In this document: one piece after another, positions 13,201-25,900 of the stretch
Position numbering within the stretch: position 1 is the first letter of the stretch
How the letters are laid out: each line of letters opens with the position of its first letter
DNA from: Tipula vernalis
Taxonomy: Eukaryota > Arthropoda > Insecta > Diptera > Tipulidae
Assembly: GCA_958295665.1 (NCBI GenBank)
Contig: OY282558.1
Coordinates: 25,047,409-25,111,408, forward strand
DNA length: 64,000 nucleotides
Reading direction: 5' to 3'
Notes under the pieces: model-generated
Told to the model about the DNA's origin: nothing
What the model saw: the letters and a program-made list of their open reading frames with translations, nothing else
Database searches by the model: none
Made by a program: the position numbers and the translations under genes

Positions 13201-14528
13201 TAAAATAAGTATTCGCAGAATTCTAAAAGAACGGTGTGGGGTGTATTTGAATGCACTAGAGATTTTGTTTTCAGAATTTATTATTAAAATATTGTGTACT
13301 TTGGGGTAAATTTCCCAACATTGTATTACAACAATAGATTATTGTATTTTCAAAGGGAATGTTAGACAAATATTCCTCATTTTTCCACTAAATAGCAATC
13401 AAGTTGTTTAGCTGCAGATAAGCATTACTAACAACTATAATTCAATTTTAATAAATTATTCTTGCGGAAGGGCAAGGTAGATGAACATCGATGTTTAAAA
13501 AAGAGAAGTATAGTTGCAGAAATTAAAGGAACAATGGCGTTTATGGCGCCTTTTAATAAAGTCAACGGAAATAAAGTGAATGAATATTTGGAAATAAAGT
13601 CACTGATTTTATTTCCAGTTTAAAGCGTATCGTTTAGTATTTAAGTTTCAAATTAATTGCTACTATTGACAGCATCGCGAAAGCTGTCATTTCCGTTTGG
13701 TCAATTTCCAGTAAAATTCGCTGGAACATCCCAAATAACAAAAAAATTTCAGTTCAATTGGTTAAAATATCTGGACTGTACAAATTTACACAGACAGACA
13801 AGACCGACAGATATCCAAATTTTTCGGCTTGAGGGAACCCCAAAATGGATAAAATCTCAAGGTTGAAAGATAAAAAATATAGCCACGACAAAAACTGAAA
13901 TGTCTGTTAGTGGTGGCCAGATTGATTTTGAACAAAACATTGAAAATGTATTATTTAAAAAACTTAATTTTAACTAATGTTTTAAAGGTTAAAAATTACC
14001 AGTTATGTTAAAATGTTGATAGTAAACCCTATTTCCTCAACAGCAGCAATTCATAATCCCCAAACGCCCGAGGCTGCTATTGAATCATCAGCTAAATAAC
14101 CAATTCTTAAGGTTGATTTATCAAACATTCCCAGAAAATATTCTTTTCTGATAGTGTATCACAACATGCTATGGTTACTATTGTTAAACCGAGAAGTTCA
14201 ATTTTTGTAAGAAGGTTACATGGATCAATGGCTAAGGAAACTTCGCAAAATTATTTGAAGGAAACGTTAAATTACTATCAGCTTTTTATATCGAGTTGAC
14301 AAAAGAACCACGAAACGGAGCACCTTCTCTAATGAGACCATATGTAAAGAGAATGAATCCCTAACGCCATTCATAAAACCTTCTATTTTGGAAGCTTAGA
14401 TACTAAATGATATTAATTATCTAGGTACAGGCAGTGGACCTGTTATACTATCCCATCCTAGATCACAAAACCCTGAAATTTTCTAAAATATCTCTAGTTT
14501 TTAAATCTGGATAAAGGAGTTACACTTC
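10291..14528. other. Non-coding AT-rich DNA
   Basis: No gene is recognised. Simple repeats include (TTA)n near 11108-11123, a TA-rich stretch at 12375-12400 and T or A runs. At 13791-13812 there is an ACAGACAGAC-type motif inside a moderately GC-rich 200-bp patch (13657-13866). Similar phrases occur in many insect interspersed repeats, so this patch may be an old repeat fragment. Confidence 0.5.
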
Positions 14529-14749
14529 TTGTTAATGTGGAATCGTATCAACATCAATTTTATAAAATTTTTTGGAATACTAGTCTGTGATGCATACATC
14601 GTCACGACCCCAGATATTTTTAATAAAAATACAAAAGTGCAGCATATTCCAAAGCGACAACAAATTTTAAATGTTCAAAAAATTACTTTACCAGGCAATT
14701 TAAATCAAAGTGAAATTATTAATTTAAATAACATTGGTGTGTTGAACCA

Positions 14750-15964
14750 TAACGAAACTAAAAGTAACTAAAAGTGCATCGTCGCTAAATATTGACGATA
14801 AAACAAACAATGACAGTGCATCGACATCAGATGACATTAAAATAAACAATGATGTAGGTCAGTGTTTAGTGCAAACGGGAATAGACCGGTATATTACTGT
14901 CCGATTAAAACGAAGAAGAAGCCCTAGATCAGCGGCCAGTGCAAGCACGAATAAATTCACTAAGCTAGCTAGCATTGAATTAACGCATGATAATAGGTAT
15001 TCTTGCTTGGTTGTTGACGAGCCGACGCCCGAAAAAATTTCAAAAGCTTAGAAGCCGCCACCAATCTATTTGAGGGAAGAATCAAATAGTGAACTTGCTA
15101 AAACGATCGAGTTTATTACTGAAGGTGCATTTTATATTTCCGGGATCTATAGAGGAGATATAAAAGAAACAAAAATTCAACCGCTCAATATTGATGCTTA
15201 CAGAGCTTTAATTAAACGTTTTGACCAAGTTGGTAAACATTACTACACGTATCAACCAAAGAGCCAAAAAGGATTGGTTGTTGTGTTAAAAGGAATAGAA
15301 AGTTAAGTGGATGCAAACGAAATTCAAGCTGCTCTCGCTGAAAAAGGTTTCCAGTGTAAAACTATTACCAATATTTTTAATCGGGAGAAGGTTCCTCAGC
15401 CATTGTTTCGTCTGGAACTAGAACTAGACAATAAAAATGTCAAAGGCAACCATGCAATATTTGACCTAAAATATCTACTGCACAGAAGCGTTACCATCGA
15501 GGAACCCAGGAAAAGAAATGGGCCGGTACAATGCGTTAAGTGCCAAGAATATGGGCACACTAGAGCATATTGCACTTTGAACGATGTGTGTGTTATATGT
15601 GGTGAACTCCATAATTCAAAGGTTTGCAATAAAGCAAAAAAGAAAGCATCAGAGAAAATGCAGCAACTGCGATGGAAACCACACAGCTAATTATAGATGG
15701 TGCCCAATTTATCTAGAATTGAAAAGGAGAATCAATCCAAAGCAGCGAGCAGAACAACGAATCCTTAATCTTCATTCTTCAGCTAGAAAAGAAGTACGAC
15801 CAGAAATTCTAAACACAAACGCTCAAAATGGAAAACAGTACGCAAATGTAAACGGCAGCGTGCACCAAGGGGTTCCATACGCAAATGTTCTTAAAGGTAT
15901 CGCTCCTAAAGTTCAACCAAGTGAAAAGGGAAACATCTCAACAGCTTTAAATAAATTTGACTAA
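14750..15964 (+). pseudogene. Jockey gag-like ORF1, copy 1 (broken)
   Basis: This is the nucleocapsid-like RNA-binding protein of a Jockey LINE. The frame is readable from about 14750 through DRYITVRLKRRRSPRSAASA. It is interrupted by a TAG after PEKISKA (about 15048), a TAA after LKGIES (15304-15306) and a frameshift near 15655. Three zinc knuckles are visible: CVKCQEYGHTRAYC, CVICGELHNSKVC and, in the shifted frame, CSNCDGNHTANYRWC. The ORF ends at 15964 after NISTALNKFD. The TAA and the frameshift recur in the two later copies, so they predate the duplication. The TAG is unique to this copy. Confidence 0.8.
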
Positions 15965-16062
15965 TATGATGCAAAGCTTCATGGCGATGATGGAGAGAAC
16001 CATGGATCTAATGATGCAGAATATGAGCTGATGCTGATGCAGATAGTCGTAAAAAGTCAGAA

Positions 16063-16290
16063 ATGACCATCACCAAAATAGCTATATGGAATGCAAACGG
16101 CCTAGCACAACATAAAGCGGAGGTACATGCATTTCTCACTGAGCACAACATTGACATAATGTTAATATCAGAAACACGCTTCACCAAAAGTTACTATTTC
16201 AAAATTAATGGGTACTCTATTTATGACACCAACCATGGAGGCACTGCTGTATTGATTAAGCGAAGATTAAAACACAACGAACTTACGAAG
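16063..16290 (+). pseudogene. Jockey AP endonuclease N-terminus, copy 1
   Basis: The first 76 or so residues of the APE-type endonuclease that nicks target DNA for LINE insertion. MTITKIAIWNANGLAQHKAE is the conserved start, with N-A-N-G, and LISETRFT carries the catalytic Glu. The frame then runs across the tandem junction into 24 out-of-frame residues and stops at 16374. It is cut off by the duplication and cannot form a complete domain. Confidence 0.85.
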
Positions 16291-17370
16291 ACCGGTATAT
16301 TACTGTTCGATCAAAACGAAGAAGAAGCCCTAGATCAGCGGCCAGTGGAAGCACGAATAAATTCACTAAGCTAGCTAGCGTTGAATTAACGCGTGATAAT
16401 AGGTATTCTTGCTTGGTTGTTGACGAGCCGACGCCCGAAAAAATGCCAAAAGCTGAAAAGCCGCCACCAATCTATTTGAGGGAAGAATCAAATAGAGAAC
16501 TTGCTAAAACGATCGAGTTTATTACTGAAGGTGCATTTTATATTTCCGGGATCAAAAGAGGAGATATAAAAGAAACAAAAATTCAACCGCTCAATATTGA
16601 TGCTTACAGAGCTTTAATTAAACGTTTTGACCAAGTTGGTAAACATTACTACACGTATCAACCAAAGAGCCAAAAAGGATTGGTTGTTGTGTTAAAAGGA
16701 ATAGAAAGTTAAGTGGATGCAAACGAAATTCAAGCTGCTCTCGCTGAAAAAGGTTTCCAGTGTAAAACTATTACCAATATTTTTAATCGGGAGAAGGTTC
16801 CTCAGCCATTGTTTCGTCTGGAACTAGAACTAGACAATAAAAATGTCAAAGGCAACCATGCAATATTTGACCTAAAATATCTACTGCACAGAAGCGTTAC
16901 CATCGAGGAACCCAGGAAAAGAAATGGGCCGGTACAATGCGTTAAGTGCCAAGAATATGGGCACACTAGAGCATATTGCACTTTGAACGATGTGTGTGTT
17001 ATATGTGGTGAACTCCATAATTCAAAGGTTTGCAATAAAGCAAAAAAGATAGCATCAGAGAAAATGCAGCAACTGCGATGGAAACCACACAGCTAATTAT
17101 AGATGGTGCCCAATTTATCTAGAATTGAAAAGGAGAATCAATCCAAAGCAGCGAGCAGAACAACGAATCCTTAATCTTCATTCTTCAGCTAGAAAAGAAG
17201 TACGACCAGAAATTCTAAACACAAACGCTCAAAATGGAAAACAGTACGCAAATGTAAACGGCAGCGTGCACCAAGGGGTTCCATACGCAAATGTTCTTAA
17301 AGGTATCGCTCCTAAAGTTCAACCAAGTGAAAAGGGAAACATCTCAACAGCTTTAAATAAATTTGACTAA
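16291..17370 (+). pseudogene. Jockey gag-like ORF1, copy 2
   Basis: Second copy of the gag block, lacking the leader. It carries the same in-frame TAA (16710-16712) and the same frameshift as copy 1. It differs from copy 1 near its start: the SKA-stop of copy 1 reads PKAEKPPP here, and IYRGD reads IKRGD. It has one private change near 17049, where a Lys codon becomes Ile. Zinc knuckles are as in copy 1. Confidence 0.8.
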
Positions 17371-17468
17371 TATGATGCAAAGCTTCATGGCGATGATGGA
17401 GAGAACCATGGATCTAATGATGCAGAATATGAGCTGATGCTGATGCAGATAGTCGTAAAAAGTCAGAA

Positions 17469-17696
17469 ATGACCATCACCAAAATAGCTATATGGAATGC
17501 AAACGGCCTAGCACAACATAAAGCGGAGGTACATGCATTTCTCACTGAGCACAACATTGACATAATGTTAATATCAGAAACACGCTTCACCAAAAGTTAC
17601 TATTTCAAAATTAATGGGTACTCTATTTATGACACCAACCATGGAGGCACTGCTGTATTGATTAAGCGAAGATTAAAACACAACGAACTTACGAAG
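17469..17696 (+). pseudogene. Jockey AP endonuclease N-terminus, copy 2
   Basis: Same 76-residue start as copy 1 and likewise truncated at the tandem junction, reading into unrelated residues and stopping at 17780. Confidence 0.85.
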
Positions 17697-18776
17697 ACCG
17701 GTATATTACTGTTCGATCAAAACGAAGAAGAAGCCCTAGATCAGCGGCCAGTGGAAGCACGAATAAATTCACTAAGCTAGCTAGCGTTGAATTAACGCGT
17801 GATAATAGGTATTCTTGCTTGGTTGTTGACGAGCCGACGCCCGAAAAAATGCCAAAAGCTGAAAAGCCGCCACCAATCTATTTGAGGGAAGAATCAAATA
17901 GAGAACTTGCTAAAACGATCGAGTTTATTACTGAAGGTGCATTTTATATTTCCGGGATCAAAAGAGGAGATATAAAAGAAACAAAAATTCAACCGCTCAA
18001 TATTGATGCTTACAGAGCTTTAATTAAACGTTTTGACCAAGTTGGTAAACATTACTACACGTATCAACCAAAGAGCCAAAAAGGATTGGTTGTTGTGTTA
18101 AAAGGAATAGAAAGTTAAGTGGATGCAAACGAAATTCAAGCTGCTCTCGCTGAAAAAGGTTTCCAGTGTAAAACTATTACCAATATTTTTAATCGGGAGA
18201 AGGTTCCTCAGCCATTGTTTCGTCTGGAACTAGAACTAGACAATAAAAATGTCAAAGGCAACCATGCAATATTTGACCTAAAATATCTACTGCACAGAAG
18301 CGTTACCATCGAGGAACCCAGGAAAAGAAATGGGCCGGTACAATGCGTTAAGTGCCAAGAATATGGGCACACTAGAGCATATTGCACTTTGAACGATGTG
18401 TGTGTTATATGTGGTGAACTCCATAATTCAAAGGTTTGCAATAAAGCAAAAAAGAAAGCATCAGAGAAAATGCAGCAACTGCGATGGAAACCACACAGCT
18501 AATTATAGATGGTGCCCAATTTATCTAGAATTGAAAAGGAGAATCAATCCAAAGCAGCGAGCAGAACAACGAATCCTTAATCTTCATTCTTCAGCTAGAA
18601 AAGAAGTACGACCAGAAATTCTAAACACAAACGCTCAAAATGGAAAACAGTACGCAAATGTAAACGGCAGCGTGCACCAAGGGGTTCCATACGCAAATGT
18701 TCTTAAAGGTATCGCTCCTAAAGTTCAACCAAGTGAAAAGGGAAACATCTCAACAGCTTTAAATAAATTTGACTAA
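17697..18776 (+). pseudogene. Jockey gag-like ORF1, copy 3
   Basis: Third gag block. It matches copy 2 at the 5' variant sites and copy 1 at the KKKASEKM site. It carries the shared TAA (18116-18118) and the shared frameshift. The tail ORF to 18776 is intact in its own frame. Confidence 0.8.
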
Positions 18777-18874
18777 TATGATGCAAAGCTTCATGGCGAT
18801 GATGGAGAGAACCATGGATCTAATGATGCAGAATATGAGCTGATGCTGATGCAGATAGTCGTAAAAAGTCAGAA

Positions 18875-19510
18875 ATGACCATCACCAAAATAGCTATATG
18901 GAATGCAAACGGCCTAGCACAACATAAAGCGGAGGTACATGCATTCCTCACTGAACACAATATTGACATAATGTTAATATCAGAAACACGCTTCACCAAA
19001 AGTTACTATTTCAAAATTAATGGGTACTCTATTTATGACACCAACCATGGAGGCACTGCTGTATTGATTAAGCGAAGATTAAAACACAACGAACTTACGA
19101 AATATGAGAAAGAACATATACAATCAACGAGCATCTGTCTGCAGGAGTGGTCTGGAAACTGTGTCATATCGGCAGTGTACTGCTCTCCAAAACATGCTAT
19201 AAAAAAACTCCAGTTCTGGGATTATTTCAGCCAGCTGGGTAATAAATTTCTTGCGGGCGGTGAAAACAGCGCTAAACATACTCATTGGGGTTCCAGATTA
19301 ACATCGCCCAAAGGCAAACAACTTTATAATGCTATAGAGGGACAGTCCCTGGATTATTTATCTGCCAGTAACCCAACTTACTGACCCACAGATAAAAAGA
19401 AAATTCCTGATCTAATTGACTTTTGTGTAACTAAGGGCATTCCACGTACATACGCTAAGGCCACGGATTGCTATGATCTGACTTCTGATCACTCTCCGGT
19501 AATAGTAACA
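18875..19510 (+). pseudogene. Jockey AP endonuclease, copy 3, near complete
   Basis: Only this copy continues past the duplicated block into the rest of the endonuclease. The Glu motif LISETRFT is present. In the central AGGENSAKHTHWGSRL motif the residue expected to be Asp (GD-x-N) reads as Glu. A TGA at 19382-19384 replaces what is probably a Trp codon. The same frame then carries DLIDFCVTKGI and ends with TSDHSPVIVT, the conserved SDH catalytic motif. So the domain is complete in layout but has one stop and one altered key residue. Confidence 0.82.
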
Positions 19511-20610
19511 TTGAGTACTGATGTCCTAAGGAACGAAATACCGAACCGTCTTACAAACAAGAAAACTAATTGGGATCAATATAGGAGGCTAGTCGAACAA
19601 AAGTGTCTACTTAATATTCCTCTGATCACACCAGCTGATATTGATGCGGCGGCAGAAAATCTAAAAGATGTCATGACATTATCTGCTAAAAGGGCTACAC
19701 CCGGCATAAGTAGTTCGGAAAAAGTTAATAAACTGTCACATAATATACAGGAACTAATCCAGGAAAAGCGAAAAATTAAATCGAGCTATTAAGGCCCTAA
19801 GATTTGCTTTGAGGAAATAAGAAAATCAGCACGTAAAGAACTATTTAAGTGATCTCTCGGCAACCGAGAGGACAGATTATTCTTTGTGAAAGGCAACAAA
19901 AAATTTAAAAAGGCCAACAAATTCGAATTCACCGATTAGACTACCAACTGGAAATTGGGCAAAAAGTGATGAAGAAAAACCAAATGCTTTTGCTGCTCAT
20001 CTAGCAACAGTATTCGTCCCACACGAAGAAGATAATTGTTTCGTGTGCTACCCCGGCCAACGGATGATGGTTTATCCTACAAACCTATAAAGTATAACTG
20101 GAAGAAAGTTGGACTGGCTGAAGGCATGGCGAATAAAAGTGAACGAAGACAAATCAACTCACGTCACATTCACGCTAAAAAAACGCACCTACCCACCAGT
20201 GAAATTAAACGATAAAAATATTCCTCAACAAACGAAGGTAAAATACTTAGGTTTGCATCTGGATAGAAGGTTAATGTGGAAAAATCATATTGAAACAAAG
20301 TGCAACCAAATAAAAATTACATTTTCCAAAATGCATTGGCTGATGGGAAGAAAATCTCAGTTGTCATTAGCCAATAAAGTTTTATTTTACAAAGCGATAA
20401 TCAAACCCATATGGACATATGGTATTCAGTTATGGGGATCCACCAGCGCTTCAAACAGTGAACTCCTGCAGCGTACCCAAGCGAAGAAACTATTAAAGAA
20501 TTCAGTTCGAAATATTACTCAATACTAGAAGCACATCCCAACGAATTGGCCAGGGAGATACTAAAACAGCCGCGACTTAGACGTCTGAGAAGACTAGAAC
20601 TGATGAACCT
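19511..20610 (+). pseudogene. Jockey reverse transcriptase remnants with core deletion
   Basis: The first 93 codons (19511-19792) are the linker and fingers region (NWDQYRRLVEQKC and onward). A decayed stretch to about 20100 contains several stops. Then 20109-20528 resumes in the post-catalytic part: DWLKAWRIKVNEDKSTHVTF, VKYLGLHLDRRLMWKNHI and KPIWTYGIQLWGSTS, all hallmark Jockey blocks. The segment that should hold the catalytic YADD motif is absent, so this is an internal deletion. The C-terminal RRLRRLELMNL appears in another frame at about 20578-20610. Confidence 0.82.
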
Positions 20611-20790
20611 GTGAACGTGTAAATTTAATTCGATATATACGTATAAGTGTATTTTAAATTAATTAAATTGTGAGCCCTAACAATAAGTATTAACATCGGT
20701 TAAGACTTAAAATATGTAATAATTTTTAGCTTAAGATTTGATTACTTCTTGTGAGTTTCTTATGCAGAAAGATTCAAGAATAAAGCCATT

Positions 20791-22535
20791 GGCAACAACT
20801 TAGTCGTTTGCCAAACAGAATTTTTGGTTATACCTTTGCTCGCTTGGGCAGCGCTGCTTTATACCACAGGGCAACAAAATTTATATGCGAAAAATTTCAT
20901 ATAGAAACACGAAATGTATTTTTATCTCATCATTTTAGCTGTAAAAACAACGTATCGATTTACATATTGTATTATGAAATAAAAAAGATGTTTGTAGTAT
21001 TATATTTAATTTTAGACACTTATTTCGAAGTTTAAATTGAAGAAACTATTAAATAAGCGGAAAAAACAGGAATTTTGTTAAAATAATGAGGTTATGTTTC
21101 GCAGTTTTCTGTATTTGTTTTAGTTTAGACTGAGTGCAATAAAACGTAATGAATCATCTAACTGAAACAAACAGGTCAACAAGTAATGCGTTGCTGTTTC
21201 ATCAGGGATGTTAGTCTTCGACTATTGGCGTACCCACATTTCACATCCCTCTGGTTCATTTTTGATGTTCAGAAATCGAAAAAGAATGTTTGGACTAAAC
21301 TAAATTTTTTGAGAAATGTAGCGCCTCTAATGCCAAATACGAGAATTAAGTTTGAGGGAAATCACTAATTAGCATGAATTTATAACATTTATTAAAAAAA
21401 TATGTAATTTGACCGCACAATTAATTTATAATTTAAAATATTATTTATTTATATTTGAATAAATTTTAATTTATTTATTTATTTTTATAAATATTTATTT
21501 TGTTGTTTATCACCATTTTATTTATATTTTATCACCGCGCGATATTGGCGACATGTCTCCTTGTTGAAAATCGAGAGCAGACTGAAGTAAAAAGAACTAC
21601 TTTACCTATTAGACGTCAACCAAGCGACGGTGGCGCCAAATTGTATAGAGCGGCAAAAATTGTCAACTGTGGCAAAAAGTTTGAGTCTTTGCTAAGTGTT
21701 GTAGAAACATTTTATGCTAAAATTGGTGTGTTTCTTTGGTTGAGCAGCAAATATTGTATCTTTGTTAATGAGTGCCATCTATTATATAATATGTGAACTA
21801 ATTTTGAAAATTTTGACGTAAGACTTTGTGTTATTCAAATTGCATTTTTTGTTTTATTCTTTTTTATGTTTTATTTTTATTTTTCAAGATAAATTGGAAC
21901 TAATCATTTTTATTTGGTTTTTATTTTAGTTGGACGAAGAAGCATCGATATTTCATCCAAATTTGTTTGGTGATGAGGCGGTGCGAATGCATAAATGGGT
22001 TCGCAAATTATTTTTCTATCGCCAAAAGATGTTTTTATCAGAGAATTTAATTTATTTAATAAAAAAAAAACTACACATACATAAAATAATTGAGTATTTT
22101 ATTACTAGAATAAATCGGAACCTGTCTTCCTAGCTCTAATCCATGCTTCTTTAGTCAATTTTTCTTCCATTGATGGCTCAATAGGGCTACCATCGTCATT
22201 CAGCTTCTAAAATAAGCCAATTTATTCAAAATGTTGTTGCAAAAACCCGTTGGACCGGAAATAAAAGGAAAAAACGGTACTAATTTTCATATTTGGTACT
22301 AATTTGTTAGTTTGGAAAATACACAATTTGGCAAAAAAGCGTTGTTTTTTGTTTTATTTTTAGTTCTTAAAAATTTAATTTTAGTTCTTCAAAATGCTAA
22401 TTTAAAAAAAAAAGTGCGCATTTAGTTGAAAAAAAAATCTGATTTCAAAATAGTGGCGCTGAATTTCATTTGGCGTTTATAAAGTAAAGTTTAGCCCCTT
22501 GTTGGACTTACTATGATTTTAAAAAGGCTTTCTAT
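20791..22535. other. Non-coding DNA, nothing firmly recognised
   Basis: A (TTTA)-rich tract lies at 21420-21500. Two moderately coding-looking patches (21500-21796 and 21930-22133) are separated by a T-rich stretch ending TTTTAG, like a splice acceptor, but I recognise no protein in them. Confidence 0.45.
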
Positions 22536-22935
22536 GGGTGTTTTTTTTTATTCATTCCAAATATTCCGGACGCTCCGAAAATTAAATAAAATGTTTTTTT
22601 ATTCATTCCATTCTTTCTATTCCTTTTTTGTACTTTTTTTTTAATTCATTCTAGACATTCCGAACGTAATCTTTTCGTACTAGATGAAAAGGTAGAATGA
22701 ATGGAATATTTTTTGTCCGTCGTTATTATTCGTCATTGTGTATTGCCGTATAACATAAATAATTGCTCGTATAAAAGTACAAAATAAATTAAACATAATA
22801 ATTAATAATAATAATAATATTCCTTTCCTTCCTTTTGTCGTTTTTCATTAGATTCCGTTTGGAATATTCCAAAGTCACGTGACCAATATTCCATTCCTTC
22901 TATTCCTTTCTTCGGAATGAATAAAAAAAACACTC
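22536..22935. mobile_element. MITE, 400 bp, TIR (G)GGTGTTTTTTTTATTCATTCC
   Basis: The left end GGGTGTTTTTTTTTATTCAT is mirrored at the right end by ATGAATAAAAAAAACACTC. Both ends are flanked by TAT (22533-22535 and 22936-22938), a candidate 3-bp target duplication (or TA plus a chance match). The interior repeats ATTCATTC and GGAATATTCC words in both orientations, so it folds extensively. It has no coding capacity. Confidence 0.75.
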
Positions 22936-25900
22936 TATTGACGATTGTAAAAGTAGAGAAAGCGCCTCTCGAGGAAAAAAGTTAAAATGAGGCAACAGCC
23001 AAAATGACATTTCTGATAAATGCGATGAAAGAAATTTTTGTAATCCGGTAATTAAAAATGGTTTTTATAATCCAAAATTGAAATTATTTACAATTATTAT
23101 CAATCTGGTAGGTAAAAATTGTGTTTACAGTTCAAAATTGGAATTATTTACAACAATTTCGAACGTCAAATTAGCAGCTACCTCAGTTTAAAAATTTTCC
23201 TCTAGGTGGAATCTGTGATGCTCCAATCGTCAATAGATCATGTTTAAATGTCAAATTAACCGCAAGAGCTACCATCTTTCGGAAAACTCTGAGAGCATAA
23301 GCAACTTTCACGTAATGCCAATAGGTGTCGCTAAATATTTGCTGTAAAAGTTATATGACATTTTTATGTGTGCATTTGTTCAAAGTGATTATTATTAATA
23401 CGTGATAATTAAATTGATTTTGAGAAGTTTTTATAAACGTCCTTTTGAAAAACATCAGTAATATCTTTTTGATTGTGTAGTGACATCTAGTGGCAAACGC
23501 TCTGTACTTTTTCTTTGATCGTGCTGCCTCTTTCGGAAAACATGATCTATTGATTGCAAACGGCTCTATTAACGAAACTTGACAGTTTCGGGTTATCTTT
23601 AAAGTTTGCTAAATGTTTCACTCTTACCTAAAAGTTTCTTACTGAAAAATCTATTCCTGTCCTGACAATATCTAGGGCTCTTCAATTATATCGGACATTG
23701 CCTTTCCATTATCTTCAGTGATAATATCACAAATATAATTCAATATTCTTTTCTACTTCTATTTGCCGATAACCTTTCTTCTTGCTTTCGTCAAATTTAT
23801 AACTTTTTGGATGCAAAAAACTACAAGGGAATATTGACCAAACCTATGTTTACTGCAGTTGCAGTATGCTGCAACAGTCCTTGCAATGTCATTCTCATCA
23901 ATAGAATTAAAGTTGTTCACAGACTGATTTTTCTTCACAGGCTGATTCTGACTCTTCTTCCACTCTATTCTGAACGTTACAAGAAATATAAAATAGCCAC
24001 ATTGAAATGTTGAAGATTCACAGACAAGTCCCATCCTCTTACGTAATGTGCTACTTGGTTAAATAGACTCTCCATTTATTGTTAAAAATATCAGGATAAA
24101 AGTACCCAGCAGAAACTTTAAACAAAATATAGTCGCCTTATGCTTGCGATTGTACAAACAAAAATATGACAAAATCCTTCTCTTATGTTGAACATTTGAT
24201 TTCAGATTATTGAAACAACATAACACATGTAATACAAATTTAATTTGAATCAAATATGTATTCAGTGTGTACACATCGATTTCTTTAATTATAATACAAG
24301 ATATATCAGTAAATCAATTTAGAAAGCTCCGAATATCCGATCTTGCAGTTTCATTACAAACTATCTAATAGTTTACCGCACAAAATATTCAAACCACTCA
24401 GTTTAAGAAACAAACTCACAATACTGGAGAAAGATGTGTTAAGTACAAAACTATTGTGCGTCTTCATAAAGAAACTTCCAATTTCGACATTCGAAAGAAT
24501 CACATTTATGACATCTGGGTTGACAAAGTTGTTACGATCATCATCTAACAATCTACGTCTAAAATTCATAACCGTTTAAGGGGGAAAACCCCCCAATTAT
24601 ATCGAATGAATCGATTAATAATGATTTTCTAATTTTCATATTCATCTTATCCATAATAAGAGATAGATTTTGTTCTTCAATCGTCTACCCTTCAAAATAC
24701 ATAGTTGTTTCATCCCTCATCGTCACATCTTTGTCGTAGAGTCGTTGTCGTCGTCGTCGTTTGTTAAATCAATCAAACAAGAAATTATGTACAATTTTCT
24801 ATTTTAATCTCGTATAATCTTCAAGAATAATAACAGAAAATCGAAATAGAACCATTTTTTGTGTTGTGTTGTTATAACCAACAACTTTTGTTTTTTGTGC
24901 TTACTCTGCTGGCAACACAATTTTCCTATTTTCTCTATGTCATTTACATGAGAGGAGAGACATGACATTGACAATATTTATAGATATTCCTTACAGTTTT
25001 TCATTTCTTTATAAAAAAAAAAAAATCGTTTCGAGATAAGAAAATTTTCTTTCATTTTTTCCTAATAGTTTCGTGTATCGTGTTTATGTACTGTGTATTT
25101 CGATTTGATTGATTGATTGTCTGTCGGTAAGAATACTACGTACATAGTTGTAAAATAAATAATTCCATATTAAGATTATAGATAAAAGATAAAAATGTTG
25201 TTGCTTATGTAGAATTTCCATTGGGAGTTTTCATTTTGTACGCGATGTGACAAAAAATTCCGTACTTCTGCTACACATATTTCACAACATTACAGCTTAA
25301 TTTTTGTTCTCTTCATACATAACGCAATGTAATAACAATGTTTCACAACTTAGTTTTTAGTTTTAACAAGTAGAAAAACCTTCGTTTCGAAAGTGTATAG
25401 TTTTTCCACATGGAAAAAATGTTGTTGTCAAAAAAACCATAGAATGAGGGGAATTCATAAATGACAGAGAAAAAGAAAATTTCAATTTAAAAACAAAAAA
25501 AAAATGTTTAAGAGTATGATTGATGTCTTAAGTAGCAAGCATAAAATGAAGAATTTTTTTTTTGTTCTGGGAAAAATATGAAAAGTATAAAAAGAAAATT
25601 AAGACAAAAAGTTAAAGATTTATATAAAAACTACTTAAGAATTTTTTTGTTCGAAACAAAACAGAACTAATTTTAAATAATTTGAAATCAGAAGTTGATT
25701 AAGTAAAAATTCCCGGGGTATACAATAAGCTCTGTGTTACTCGTAATATAAATTCATAGAAGATTTTATAACACTCAAATTACGACCATAGCTAAGAAAA
25801 TGTTTTAAAAAAAAAATATTTTCTTCCGTATTATTAGTGGTGAAAAGGCTTCGGACGCATTTTGCTTTAATAAAAAGGAGGTCCAAAATTAATTTTAGAG

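Larger units (their letters stand above)
14885..19101 (+). repeat. Three tandem copies of a 1406-bp Jockey segment
   Basis: The units run 14885-16290, 16291-17696 and 17697-19101. Each begins in gag at AGACCGGTATATTACTGT and ends in the endonuclease at ACTTACGAA. The unit length is exactly 1406 bp at both junctions. The junctions fuse endonuclease codons out of frame to gag sequence. Homology at the breakpoint is only a base or two. The copies are nearly identical over most of their length. Confidence 0.92.
14529..20790 (+). mobile_element. Defective Jockey-family LINE with internal triplication
   Basis: Order on the plus strand: 5' leader, gag with three zinc knuckles, AP endonuclease, a fragment of reverse transcriptase and a 3' untranslated region. 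A 1406-bp block from mid-gag to early endonuclease is repeated three times. The RT core with the catalytic F/YxDD region is missing between about 19.8 and 20.1 kb. Every ORF has stops or frameshifts. I set the 5' limit at the first open frame upstream of gag and the 3' limit after an AATAAA-like signal at about 20780. No target duplication or poly(A) tail is clear, so both ends are approximate. Confidence 0.8.

Noticed and set aside
15396..15629. 77-codon open frames on the minus strand at 15396, 16802 and 18208
   Set aside because: They are antisense shadows of the gag zinc-knuckle region and recur only because the block is triplicated.
21930..22133. Possible host exon after a TTTTATTTTAG acceptor
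   Set aside because: Only 67 codons, no recognised protein, no matching donor or neighbouring exon could be supported.
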